64,000 nucleotides of DNA, from positions 56,031 to 120,030 of the forward strand of contig JAPEVF010000078.1 in assembly GCA_029747585.1 (NCBI GenBank). The letters are read 5' to 3'. The DNA comes from Pleurotus djamor (lineage: Eukaryota > Basidiomycota > Agaricomycetes > Agaricales > Pleurotaceae). This document shows positions 1 to 10,917 of the stretch, piece by piece (within the stretch, counting starts at the first letter, position 1; each line of letters begins with the position of its first letter). The notes below the pieces were generated by a model that saw nothing but the letters and a program-made list of their open reading frames with translations, made no database searches and was not told where the DNA came from. Position numbers and translations under genes: made by a program.

Positions 1-48
1 GAGTCCTAGCAAATGGGCCCTCAGTGCAAACACCGAATAACAAGTGAC

Positions 49-1224
49 TTAGGTACTCGAGTCACACTTGTCCTTGACCTCTACCCGCCCCGTCTTGAGG
101 ATATCTGCTCCATCCATACCGAAATACCGCTCGGTAAGGTAAGACCACTGATGATTACCAGTGACGAATTTTCCTANGCTCTGACAATAGTCCTTGATAA
201 GCGGGTCATATTTTGGGTCCATGGAGGGAAGGTTGTTGAAAGTCGCAAGGAACTTTCTTCGGGTGGTGGAGTACATGNTGCCTATGTGATCCATAGCCTC
301 TTGAAGTGACAAACTCTTCTCTTTCATGACAATTGTAACGAGGTTGTGTTGATCGTTGTTGTCGGCTTGCTCGACATTCCATGAACAAACGTCCTGTTGA
401 TAAGATGTGAAGATATGATCTTGTTGTTTGAAGCAATGATGGCTTACGTTTCCGATGAAAACCATTTCGGCTGTGTATTTCTCGAGCATAGCGACAACAG
501 GATGGTTGATGTACTCATCGGGGATGTGAACTTGGAAAAGAAGGAGAGCGATAGAAGGGTATACGCCGATTGTCCGGCGTCTGAGAAGCATGTATTCGTT
601 CACGGAGGGTAAGTGACCCTGCTCGCGATCTACAGCCTCTTGAATGACTGCAGCCATATAAGCTTCAAAGTGGTAGATAAAGCGCTCGGCCGACGAAGCT
701 GAGGCGAGCTCGAGTGCACGGCTCCAGAATCTAGTGTTATAGGACGAAACCCATGAATAAAATTCGAGGGGTAAAGGGAACTCTCCTACGATCGGATGAT
801 AGCCCCTAGAGTGCTCCTTTCATGTACCTGAGGCTCCTTGAGAGGGTATCTGGAGCTATGTCAGTAGGTATAGCGTCGGAATTTTGACAGGACATCACCT
901 CAGAGCATCCATATAGGTCTTAGAGAGATTCACGACCTCTTCGCTTGTTCTTCCATCGCTGAATATCTCGAACAAGAAGAACGCGTTCATCAAGTCGCAG
1001 CCGGCCCTGAGTTGTGCACCAGGTAATTGAGGGTAAACGCAAGCAGCTAGGAGGCCGAACTTGTGGCTGTTGAAGACAGCCTGAACGTCGGGCGCGAGAA
1101 TTTGATACGCTTCCAGCCAGCGCTCAGAGTCAGCGATGACTTTGGCGTTGGAGTTCGGCGTGCTCTCGAAGGGCCAGTCTGCAAAAAGATCAGGGAGGAT
1201 GAAGTGAGTTGGATGTGGGGCCAT
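49..1224 (-). CDS. Sesquiterpene synthase (class I terpene cyclase, basidiomycete type)
   Basis: Exons 1224-899, 805-448 and 393-49 give a 342-residue protein, the usual size of fungal sesquiterpene synthases, which cyclise farnesyl diphosphate in the cytosol. The N-terminus has the family pattern FILPDLFADWPF; the CDLMNAFF segment runs into the metal-binding motif, here EIFSD instead of the usual D(D/E)xxD. The second metal motif NDVCSWNVE (NDxxSxxxE) becomes visible only after removing an in-frame 54-nt intron (447-394). The RRRTIG helix and a C-terminal ERYF pair are also present. Two Ns (177, 277) each make one unknown residue without breaking the frame. A TATATAA lies about 60 nt upstream of the start. 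The exact product cannot be predicted. Membership of the family is secure; the glutamate in the first motif could affect activity. Confidence 0.9.
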
Positions 1225-1281
1225 GTCTTTGAAAGGAAGAGTGAGACTGGGATGCTGAAGGTAAGTCGGGGATACTCGTTC

Positions 1282-1288
1282 TTATATA
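1282..1288 (-). promoter_or_regulatory. TATA box of the terpene synthase gene
   Basis: TATATAA on the minus strand, 58-64 nt upstream of the start codon at 1224, in a region with no other gene. Position and sequence fit a core promoter. Confidence 0.5.
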
Positions 1289-1299
1289 CTCTGTAAAAC

Positions 1300-2220
1300 A
1301 TCAGGACTTCAGCTTCAGAGTTGACAGTTTACCAGCCGAAGCACTGACTTCAATTTCATGCTAGGACTCATCCTTCTACCGATGTAGAGTTTGAATAAGA
1401 AATTTCCTTCAAGGCATCCTGTGTCCGGTCTCGGAAATCCTAACCGAGTCACCAGAGATGCTTATCGTTCCTGAGAAAGCGTACACGAGGGTGAAACAAT
1501 TCGTGGTGTAAAATTCCAAGAAATGAATGGATTTCCACTCTTTGTGTCTACCCGCTCAGAGTCTCAAAGTCGATGTCGTCTACACCATACGAATAATTGG
1601 ACTCACTTGTGACTTACTTCCCTCGTCAAGAGCTAGAAGCTATCCCCGGATATAAGTACTCTGAGCAAGTATGACGCCGACTCGAAGATGTGCCCGAGCT
1701 ATGCCCGAGCCCATGGTACTAGGGTATGTCTCTTCACGGAGCTTTATACAAACTCTATGGGCATGGCATTTCAATTGGGACCGATCTCGACAGTATGTAG
1801 TAGCGTCTTCGATTGGTTTAGATTGTTCCTATCCTTTGAGCGATGTGTTCTAGCGGCTGATAAATGAGAATCCCCCGACGCCGAAGCAAGGACATTCGAG
1901 TCCTCGGGGACTCATTCTTCCTGCGAAGGCCTTTGCCGGAAGTTATGCCTAAATTGCCTAAACGCACTGACGCTAAACCATGCTGTGAGTGACCAGTCTG
2001 CTTGCGCGGCAAATGTCAAAGAGGTGTGTACCCACGGTTTCCTCGCGCGTCCAAATTAATAGCCAGGTGACTGCGAGGCCTTGATGTAGAGTAGTAACTG
2101 GAAGTGCATTAACGAATCCATCCAAACGCCCGGGAAGCACTGCGTAATGGCTGTGTCGGGGACCCAAACGCCCCGCGAGATCTGAGTAACGTCGAGCGCT
2201 CGTCTTAGTTCTTGTTCCCC
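1300..2220. other. Gene-free stretch between terpene synthase and PTH1 remnants
   Basis: Only short overlapping reading frames in all six frames, none with recognisable domain patterns or splice-linked continuity. I see no RNA gene or repeat in it. Confidence 0.5.
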
Positions 2221-2227
2221 CCTAACA

Positions 2228-2284
2228 TAGTGCACGGAGTGTTAAATCCACCATTCACGGTGCCCAAGTACAGTCTTGAAATGG
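2228..2284 (-). pseudogene. Remnant A of the PTH1 3' coding end
   Basis: About 35 nt (2240-2276) match the 3' coding part of the intact peptidyl-tRNA hydrolase gene around 3069-3110; the shared core on the plus strand is ATTYACRGTGCCC followed by AGTASAGTCT. On the minus strand it still reads LYLGTVNGG, compared with LYWGTVNGE in the gene. The surrounding sequence is decayed. It may be the oldest of the partial copies. Confidence 0.4.
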
Positions 2285-2639
2285 AGGGAGACAGATCGCA
2301 GTGTTGCGGAATTGCGAGGAACGCGGAGACGTCCACCATACGAGAGAGTGTGTTTTCGGTATAGCCAACGAAACCATCGAAGACGTGGATTTTAAGTATA
2401 CCGTACAATCAACTTTGGGAAGAAGGAACGGCAAGTTAAACAGAAATGCCAACAGGATGACGGGGAGGTGGATTCTTACCCGTTTGGTGATAAAGGGAAA
2501 AAGGAGGGCCGTGCTCCGTTGCCGTTATCATCAATAGACTTCGTGAGATTGAAGGTAGTAACGACGACGGGTGAGCGAGGTGTGAAGCGAGTCGTCGACC
2601 TACGCAAGTCAACTTCATGCTTGGCTTAGAAAGTCCTTC

Positions 2640-2985
2640 CAAGAAAGGGTACATACCCTCGCCCTTCACGGTGCCCCAGCGCCTTATATCACGTTTGCTC
2701 AGGCGAGCACGTCAGACACACTGCGTCCCTTGGACTGATACTTTCAGCGGGAGTTTTCGCCGAGAGCTCTGGTCAAGGAGAAATTGACGACATTGCTCGT
2801 GAGCATGCCTGAAGGTTGAACGACTGATATTTCGAGTTCTTCTGTGAACAGCTTCATTGGTGAAGACTAGAGAGTGTTGACGATAGACAATGTCCAAGTT
2901 TGTCAATTATCTCGCCCGCATAGCATCTAGCAGACGCATTACATGCCACAATAACAGAGCCCTATTGGATGACGTACTGGTGGAA
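2640..2985 (-). pseudogene. Remnant B: degenerate partial copy of PTH1
   Basis: Two separate blocks match the intact gene just downstream, in the same order and orientation. Block 1 (about 2650-2715) matches 3073-3150 (C-terminal coding region; shared core GTTTGCTCARGCGA followed by GTCAGA). Block 2 (about 2918-2978) matches 3469-3583 (intron 2 and end of exon 2; shared GCATAGCATCTA and then GCATTACRTGCCACAATAAC). Block 2 lacks roughly 59 nt present in the gene's intron. There is no open frame through the copy, so it is a pseudogene produced by tandem duplication and decay. Confidence 0.5.
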
Positions 2986-3026
2986 TCGACACAAGTTGAT
3001 TTCGCCCAATGCGCCGACTAGGTTGG

Positions 3027-3827
3027 TCATGAGCGGGTGCGCGCTATTCTCGCGAGTTCTTGTAGGACGAGTTGCATCCCCTCACCATTTACAGTGCCCC
3101 AGTAGAGTCTCTCGTGTTTGCTCAAGCGACCGAGTACGTAGTCAGATACGCTACCCTCCCCCCGTCCGATGCCGGCTCTCAGGCGATGAAAGTCGTGGTT
3201 TCCGCCCAGAGCATTGATCACACTTTTTACACCGTTGTGGCCGTTAGCAGAGCCGCCCAGACGCGGTGCCAGGGAGCACGGCCGATGCGAGAGAGAGTCG
3301 TGAACGACTACGAGAGAGGGCGTGAGGGAGGCGCTGTTTCCTACTGATTTTCGGAAAGCAGAGGCTACAGAAGGCCCAGATATATTCATGAGGTCCTCTA
3401 AAATAGAAATTGTCAGTAAAGCACCCTAAATCTCAGGAATGGCAGGTTTTCCTTATGCTCCCGTCTGCATAGCATCTAACGGAGCTATCGGGAGACAAAA
3501 ACGGAGGAATGGAGACAGTCCTTGTCGCAGTCGCGAGCGCATTACGTGCCACAATAACGGAGTTTTATTAGACGACGTACTTGTCTTGTACAAGGTAAGC
3601 GACACATGTGTGCTGCCCAGAGTCACGTCGCGCGTGCCTACGAGACCGCCCATACCGCTAGCCAAAGGGATTCCGAGCTCGTTGGCTAGGGTATCTACAA
3701 TTAAATGACCGAGACTAGATAGAGTATAAGCGTCAGATAATCCGAAGAACAAGAACAAAGTTCCTCGCCTGTGTCTGGTGAGCGGGTGGGTTATATTTCC
3801 CAAGCCCGCGAGCATGAGCTTCGGCAT
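3027..3827 (-). CDS. PTH1: Peptidyl-tRNA hydrolase
   Basis: Exons 3827-3769, 3714-3581 and 3397-3027 encode 187 residues, the usual length of bacterial/mitochondrial-type Pth, which releases tRNA from prematurely dropped peptidyl-tRNA. The known active-site residues all fall in conserved patterns: AGLGN (Asn), TRHSLGH (His), LMNISG (Asn), VVHDSL (Asp) and the SANGHNG loop. The C-terminus has RAGIGR and SDYVLG. Intron 1 (3768-3715) starts with GC rather than GT: the exon ends CACAG and the intron begins GCGAGG. Intron 2 is 183 nt, long for this locus. The start MPKLML is chosen because the family fold begins there; the frame stays open for 71 more codons upstream, so a targeting extension is possible. 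Divergent from PRM1, 253 nt between starts. Confidence 0.88.
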
Positions 3828-4080
3828 GACAACGAGGAGGATGAGTTCAAGGGAGCATCCAAAAAAGGCAACAATGCGTGTTTGGCTGTATTTGGCGACG
3901 ACGCGGTCTGCTATTGTCTTTTGGCTCCGGGGCGGCAGAGTGGCCCATTGTCCTCGCGAGGCTCTTTGTTGAATAAAAGTTGGCCATTTCCAGGATGTCG
4001 CTTTCTTGCCCCCCTCGGGTTTCTTTCGCTTTACGACCACCTAGACCTAATTTCTTCGACGTCGCAGGCCGACCTCTGCA
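3828..4080. promoter_or_regulatory. Shared promoter region between PTH1 and PRM1
   Basis: 253 nt separate the two divergent start codons. No clear TATA box is visible. An open frame reading upstream from the PTH1 start covers most of it, so part may be 5' coding sequence of a longer PTH1 isoform. Confidence 0.4.
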
Positions 4081-7000
4081 ATGTCTGCATTCCCTCGCTT
4101 TCCTTCACCACCACCAACCTACGACGCACACTCGTCGACCACACTTGCTTCATCTTCAACTCTCAAGCCCTATCTAATCCTCCCTCATCTTCTCTCACTG
4201 ACATGGTTGGCGTATCCCATCCTATCCATCGTGTTTGTCGCGTTTCGTCTCCAGATATCGCTGGCTTCCTCGCAGGATGCAGTAGCAAGTGCCAAAGACG
4301 GCCTGCTAGCTAGCTGCAAGGCAGCAGAACGCGCCGCTACATCGACCGCAAGCATTCCGAGATACATGGCCATCGCCACCAACGAACAGTTTGCAGATGC
4401 GGTCAACGGCACCCTCAGGGCAGCCCGTGCCACATTGATTCTGGCTTTGACAATAATGGAGGTCGTCATCAACTTTATCATTGATATTTATCGGTCGACC
4501 TTCCTGTGCTTCCTTGAACTTATTGTTCGTGGCGCGTTGGCTTTACTTATTGGTGCTGTTGAGGAGGTGAGGCAAGCTTCATTCGTATCCGTGGTCTTGG
4601 GGCTGACATATTTCTTGTAGATCAGCAAAGCTGTCTCTGCCGTTGCCGACGGTTTGAGGAGTACTTTGCAGGCCTCCATTTCAGGCGCCAACTCGGTCAT
4701 CCAATCGGCCATCGATGGAATCAACAGAGTCAACCCATTCAACGACATCACCGTCCCCTCCATCCCCATTCCGGATCTCAGTGGCTTGGAGAACGTTCAG
4801 CTTCCCTCCGACTTTCAAGAGGCTTTGACCCGGCTCAATTCCTCTCTCCCTACCGTCGCAGAGTTGAAGGACAAGGTTCAGGATATGTACGTGCCATTTA
4901 CCCGTTGTAAGCCGTATGCTCATCTCCTGCTTTCTAGTGTTGGAACTCCCTTCGAGCTCCTCAAGAAAGACATCAATGATACATTCTCTGCAATCTCCTT
5001 CAACTCATCGGCCATGCCTGTACCACAGCAGAACTCTGTCAACTTTTGCTCCGACCTTGATCTCTCAATCGTCGATGACCTAGGCCGCGATCTCATCCGC
5101 ATTGCTAAGATCGGGGTGATCGTGCTCATCTTGATCGCATTGCTTCTCATTGCACTGAATTGCTTCTTGGAGTGGTTCAAGTGGAAGTCGATGATGCTCA
5201 ACTTGCATTATACGCGTCAAGCCTGGGTGTCCGATCCTACGCTTTACCATTCGTCGCCTCCCCAATCAACCTCTGCGCCCACTGTCACGCTCTCTGACCA
5301 CAACCTTTTGATGCTTCAAGGCAACATGTCACACCCACTTTTGACGCGCATCGCGAACAACATGTCGGCTAAACTCCGTCTTTCGCAAACACAACATATT
5401 CATCTCCAATGGTTCTTCCACTACATCTTCCACCCTCCTGCGTTCGCTTGCTTCCTCATTGGATTCATTGGTATTATGGCAATCCAGATCCAGCTCTTCG
5501 CCATCAGTGCCATCGAAACCAAATACTCGAACGCCGCTGCTTCGACGACTTCCGATTTCAGTAATACCATTGCTACTTCGATCAACGCGTCGATGTACGA
5601 TCAATCCGCGGCTTACGCGGCAAGCGTCAACCTGCGCGTGGATGGCATCCAGACCACCGTAAATGATGGCATGTTTGGTTGGGTCAATGTCACGACGACC
5701 GAGCTCAACACTACCATCGTCAACTTTTATGCTGGTGTTGAAGACGCCGTTCAGACCATTTTCAACGGTACTCTCCTCGAGACTCCCGCAAATGAGTTCC
5801 TCCGCTGCATCTTGGGCACCAAAGTCGACGCTATCGAGAGCGCCCTTACCTTCCTGAATCAGAACCTTCGCATCGATCTACCTCGCATGAACGATTCCGC
5901 CCTTGTTCTCTCTGAAGACTCTGTTAATGAAGCCGCTCGACCTATCGCCCTCGCAGCCATTGGCGGAAGTGAGGATGGTAGTCCCAATAGCGACAACCGA
6001 GGTATATTCGGGAAACTCATCGATTCCTACGCGGACGGGTTGAGGAAGGAGCGAATCATGTTTGCTATCTTTTTGTGCTTGTGGGGCTTTGTTGTTCTGA
6101 TGGCCTTGTGCATCATATGGTGGCACTCGTATGGACGCGCCATTGTTGAGCGGAGAGGCCGAAGGAGATGGCAACAAGAACAAAGGACCGGATTTGACCG
6201 CATTGTTCTTCCCTCGCAGTTCAACAACGAGAAAGGAGGAGCTTTCGCACAGCCCACGGACCAGCTTCCTGACTTTACTCCCATCCCGTCTCCTCGCCCA
6301 CCTGGTGTGTTTTCACCGAGTCCCCGGGATGTGTCTCCTGCGGGGAACAACAAAGGAGACAAGGACGTTGAGAAGAGTTGGGATAGTTTCTTTGGGGATG
6401 TTAGGCAGGACTCTGGCCTTCGTGGGATGGTCAATGCATTCGCTTCACGTACTCGCACCCGGACAATTAGTGCCCCCAAGAAGCTTATGGCCATTTCAAA
6501 GAAGGCGATAAGCAAACCCAGTCCGCTCAAGGGCGACGTCGATGAGCAAGCTCAAGATTCGTCATTCACTAACCGCATTCGATCTTTTGGAGGTTTCCTT
6601 TCGAAGACACCACAGTCAACGATGGGTGCAAGTAGATCACCGACTCGTTCTCGCCATAAACCGAATTTGACCATCTCTGTTGATAGGGCTTCGCTTATGA
6701 AGCCCGAGGTTAGTGTTGAGAAGGAGGCACCCGCACCCAAATCTGCTTGGTCTATCTCTCCAACGACGCCACCGCAGGCATCTGCTACGTCTCCAAAGCT
6801 GGGTCATATCACGACGCCCTCTGTCGCATCAATCCAGCTGCGACCCTCGCTGCCGTGGACAAGGAATATCGCTTCGCCGCCTCTGATGCCGCTTCGTGTC
6901 ATGAACCCTTCACCACGGTCAAGCTCGAATGGGTCTGTTCGCAGCGACGCACCACGCCCTCGCCATACGGTCAATGTACCCTCGGATGTCACCGCTGCTT

Positions 7001-7476
7001 CCGTACATGATGCACTCGGCCCTCACCAGCCAACTGTTGTGTCCCCGGGCCTCGCTCCTCCCCTGCATTACGGTTATGGGCGTTTCGGTATTGACTCGCG
7101 GTATCCCCCGATTCAACCTGGCCTCAAGCCGCCTGTTGACAAGCACAGGCGATCGCTGTCTGTTCCTCTCATTGTCACGCCTGTGGAAGACAAGAACCCG
7201 TTCGCGGACACACCCGTGACTAGGTTTTTGTCTACGACGCACGCACGCCAGTCGTCCTCCGTCAATCCATTTGAAGGAAAGAATCCGTTTGAAGGCGCTA
7301 CTCCCAGCCCTTCGTCAGAGTCTGCCGGGAATCCATTCGATCGTTCACCAGTCCCTAGCATGAACCCCTTCATTACTCCGTTCGACGATGAACACCGCGT
7401 GCAAATCAGCCACACGAGACCTGCTGATCTACGAAAGAGCATTCCTACGAACCCATTCGGCGCTGTAGCGCTCTGA
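4081..7476 (+). CDS. PRM1: Plasma membrane fusion protein PRM1
   Basis: Exons 4081-4566, 4621-4886 and 4938-7476 give 1096 residues. Prm1 is a pheromone-induced multi-pass protein that helps plasma membranes merge during cell mating. Hydrophobic segments lie near residues 30-55, 118-160 (two), 300-325, 400-430 and 615-640, separated by long extracellular loops with several N-x-S/T glycosylation sites, as in the family. The last 450 residues are a cytosolic tail rich in Ser, Pro and basic residues, ending in six NPF tripeptides within about 100 residues. Introns of 54 and 51 nt are both in frame, so retention would not shift the frame. The tail is much longer than in yeast Prm1 (661 residues overall). 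The next gene downstream is on the same strand. Confidence 0.85.
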
Positions 7477-7883
7477 CGAACCCATCTCACTTCATATTTA
7501 CGACAACACGATTCAGCAACACATTTCATCCACTGTATCTAATAACTGGTCTCCTCGAAAGACGATCTCCATCACTCATCCCACCCCTCTGTATCTGTAA
7601 AGGACATTTGATACCGACAGTGCTGCGCACCCTCCATTTACTAGTACATTCATTTTGTAGCACTTAATAATGACCCCTTCTGACTTCGCTTGTACTTTAC
7701 TGCATCTCGATTTCTTTAATGTCATAAACGAAGTTTAGTCCCGTGCACTTCGAAAGTTCGAATGAGTCAGAAGAGTCGAGAACCTTGACCGTGACTGCGG
7801 CTTGATCCAGTAGGCGCTCGTCGCTGTCCCTTATTTATCGTCGGTCTCTGGTGTTCCTCTGGCACACTCGATCATCGCCCACC
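7477..7883. other. Intergenic: PRM1 3' region and promoter of the TMBIM4-like gene
   Basis: No coding potential. Contains the PRM1 3' untranslated region and presumably the promoter of the next gene; a TTATTTATC at about 7830 is the only TATA-like stretch. Confidence 0.4.
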
Positions 7884-9133
7884 ATGAGCCAATATCCAGT
7901 CCCGCCCCCCNTCGTACGGTTCCACACCCACCAAGCCTAGCTACCAAGGAGGAGTCAATGAGCCCCTCCTAGGCGGTCCCAGTTCAGGCTCAGGCCTCTA
8001 CGATCAACCAGAACCAGGCGACATTCCTGACGACTTCAAGGTGACTTTCTATTCACGGCATACATTTCACTTTTGAGATTCTAACGTTTCGCAGTATGGT
8101 ACGACGGTCTCGGAGAGCTCTCCAGAGATCCGCTCTGCCTTTGTCAGGAAGCTGTATACGATTCTCAGTAAGTCGGCTCAATTCATCTTCAGCGTGTAGT
8201 TCCCTGACGGTTTCCTTAGTGTGTCAGATTGTGAGCTCGACGTCATATTTTGTTGGCTGGTATTGACGTTGAACCTTCAGTTTGCGACAATTGTCGTTGG
8301 AGGAGCCATCTCGCAGTCTCCTGATGCTGTATTCTGGGTCCAGACACAGTGAGTTGTTCGGCTCTTCCAGGATTCAAGTGGACTCATTCATCCGTTCAGT
8401 ACATGGTCTTTCTACGTCCCCTTGTTTGCAACACTCGTCAACCTGGGCCTCCTCTTCTGGAAGCGTCACTCGCATCCCTTGAACTTCGTACTCTTGTCAA
8501 CGTTCACTCTCTTGGAAGCGTTCTCTTTGGGAATTGTGGTGGCTTTTGAGGACAACCGGGTGGTCTTGCAAGCTTTGTGCGTAACTCTTTCACTCTGTTG
8601 AATATGTTTCTTGACAGAGTTACTACTAGGTTTATCACCCTTGGAGTCTTCATTGGCCTTACCCTGTTTACCCTACAATCCAAGTATGACTTCTCTGGGA
8701 TGGGACCCTTCTTGTTTGGTTCCTTGATTGCCCTACGTGTGTTCTTTCTTTCGTCTCACTATGTGCTATGCTGACTGTAGACATTTGTTAGTCATGACTG
8801 GTCTTGTCGGATTGATCTTCCCCTTCTCTCGCACTATGGACATCATTTTTGCGGTTGGCGGTTGCCTTATCTTCAGCGGCTACGTCGTCTATGATACGTA
8901 TATCATCAACAAGCGTTTGTCACCTGATGAGTACATCATGGGCGCGATCAACCTCTACCTCGAGTGCGTAATTGGCATGTCTTTCTCGCTGCAGCTACTA
9001 ACATGTTTCAATGTAACTCTTAGTTTCATTAACCTCTGTAAGTTCTCTTTGGATGTTCAACTTCACATGACGCTAATGTCTACCCTTAGTTTTGAATATC
9101 TTGCGTTTGTTGAGCGACCTTCAAGATCGTTAG
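7884..9133 (+). CDS. BXI1: Bax inhibitor-1/Lifeguard family protein (TMBIM4/BXI1-like)
   Basis: Nine exons: 7884-8040, 8095-8167, 8220-8230, 8281-8348, 8400-8576, 8618-8736, 8792-8963, 9024-9037 and 9090-9133, giving 277 residues. These are seven-helix proteins of Golgi/ER/vacuole membranes that modulate calcium leak and cell death. Family signatures visible: SPEIRSAFVRKLY before helix 1, the SKYDFSGMGPFLFG block, MTGLVGLIFPF, GYVVYDT and the C-terminal LYLDFINLFLNILRLL. Two exons are only 11 and 14 nt. The base at 7911 is N after a run of seven Cs; the reading frame is correct only if that N is dropped, so it is an assembly artefact rather than a mutation. Upstream of helix 1 is a Pro/Gly-rich cytosolic tail typical of the fungal members. 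Confidence 0.87.
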
Positions 9134-9357
9134 GCCTCATTTTTCCCTGAAAAGTTGGTAGTTAGTTTATGGACATCCCCGTCGTAGTCTACTTGTCTCT
9201 TGTGATGTATCTCGTGTACTTGGTTTCTCTACTCAATCTTCACGCGTTACGAGCGTTTGGTGTGTCCGAGAGAAGGTTCAAACCCCTGACTTGAATCGCC
9301 CCAAAAGTTATTAGCGTTGCTAGCCGAGCTCGAAGTCGTTCCCTTTCACCCCCTTTC

Positions 9358-10707
9358 ATGTCGGCCGTTCGTCGCAGCCAGGCCACTCGAGTGACAAGGC
9401 TCTCTGCTCGTGCAAGTCCCTACGATGCTGCCGTCACTTTGTTTGAAGTGCCATCGTTGAAAGTTGAGGAGCCCGAGGCCTCTTCTTCACTTGGTGCTTT
9501 AGACCCTAGCACTTTCACACTATTCGCAGACATAGAAGATATTGTTGGTGTCAAGACTGAGAACGATGAAGCTGCCTCGACTAGTAAGACGACCAAACGT
9601 TCAAACAAGTCCCCTCGGAAGCCCAAATCGATACAGAAGTCGTTGCCTCAGCCCCATCCTGCTCCGGAGCATTGGAAAGAAACATATGATGCTATAAAAG
9701 AGATGCGGTCCCAAATTGTGGCTCCTGTGGATACGATGGGGTGTGACCAAGCGCAATACCGAGAGACAGAGCCCAAGGTGTGCATTCGAATTTCGGACTG
9801 AAGTGAATTGACCCACTTACCTACTCGGCTTGGTCCCCAGAATCAACGATTTGCGACTCTTGTGTCTCTCATGTTGTCCTCTCAGACGAAAGATGAGGTC
9901 ACTGATGCTGCCGTTACAAATTTACGCGTCGCTTTGGGGGGAACGTTGAGTGTTGACGGGGTCATAGACGCGAGTGAAGATACCATCTCAAGCGCGATCT
10001 GCAAAGTCGGCTTCTGGAGGCGGAAGACGCAGTGAGTCTCCGCACCTATTTTTCGATGACTGTGGTCTCACATATTCTGCTAGATATATCAAACAAGCGG
10101 CTCAGAAGCTACGGGATGAATTTGATTCGGATGTCCCCAAGACAGTTGATGACTTGTGCTCGTTGCCTGGTGTTGGGCCCAAGATGGCATTTCTTGCCCT
10201 CCATACGGCATGGGACCTGTGAGCATGGTACCTCCATTCATGCATATCTGTCTGACGGACTTATCCTCCAGAAACATGGGAATTGGAGTTGATGTTCACG
10301 TCCACCGCATCACAAACAGGCTTGGTTGGCATCGACCCCCCACGAAGACGCCCGAGGCTACGCGGTGGGTTCATCATGATTGGCCTTTTTGTCAACTCAT
10401 TCAAATTTGTCATTAGACTGAACTTGGAATCGTGGCTGCCGACCGAATATCATAGAGAGATCAACCATATGTTGGTGGGTTTCGGGCAGGTTCGGAGACT
10501 CTTTTTCGTTACTTTCCATAATGTGCTCACATAGAACAGGTTGTATGTCTTCCCGTCGGCCCTCGATGTGCCAGTTGTACTCTGAGTGCACAATCGCTCT
10601 GTCCAAGTGCTCGCCCGCCTAGTACTAGCAAGGCGAAGAAGAGCAAACAAGGCCAAGCACGGATCGCCCTCTCTTCGGAGACGTCTCCTATGGAAGGCGC
10701 TCAGTAG
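9358..10707 (+). CDS. NTH1: Endonuclease III homologue (DNA glycosylase/AP lyase)
   Basis: Exons 9358-9777, 9841-10031, 10084-10218, 10272-10364, 10417-10489 and 10540-10707, 359 residues. Removes oxidised pyrimidines and cleaves the abasic site in base-excision repair, in nucleus and probably mitochondria. Signatures: FATLVSLMLSSQTKDEVT, the helix-hairpin-helix LPGVGPKMA containing the catalytic Lys, and GVDVHVHR containing the catalytic Asp. A C-terminal 4Fe-4S loop follows, with cysteines spaced C-x6-C-x2-C-x7-C rather than the usual C-x6-C-x2-C-x5-C. The first 140 residues are a basic, disordered extension (RSNKSPRKPKSIQK), a plausible nuclear signal. Introns are 49-63 nt. Confidence 0.9.
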
Positions 10708-10910
10708 TACGCCCAAATACACGCGATCCCATTGGCCAACTCTTGATTGACATGGGCGACGTCGATGACATCGTCTTCACTTTTGGTCTTGCCTTTTATG
10801 GCAAACTAGCTGCTATATAAGGCAGGTTAGCTTGGGGCCTGTGCTTCGCGTCGCGTCATGCGTCCGTGCGCACTCGATCCCGAGCCTGGGAATTTGGCCC
10901 GCTGGACGCG

Positions 10911-10917
10911 TATAAAA
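10911..10917 (+). promoter_or_regulatory. TATA box upstream of small secreted protein gene
   Basis: TATAAAA in a GC-rich context, 115 nt upstream of the start codon at 11026. It lies in the 318-nt gap (10708-11025) after NTH1, which otherwise holds no gene. Confidence 0.55.

Noticed and set aside
2205..2408. Small minus-strand gene with a GTVNGG motif
   Set aside because: The motif is explained by a decayed fragment of PTH1; the rest of the frame is not conserved-looking.
9268..9290. GGTTCAAACCC-like stretch resembling a tRNA B-box
   Set aside because: The flanks do not form a T-stem or an acceptor stem, and no A-box or anticodon arm is in place upstream.
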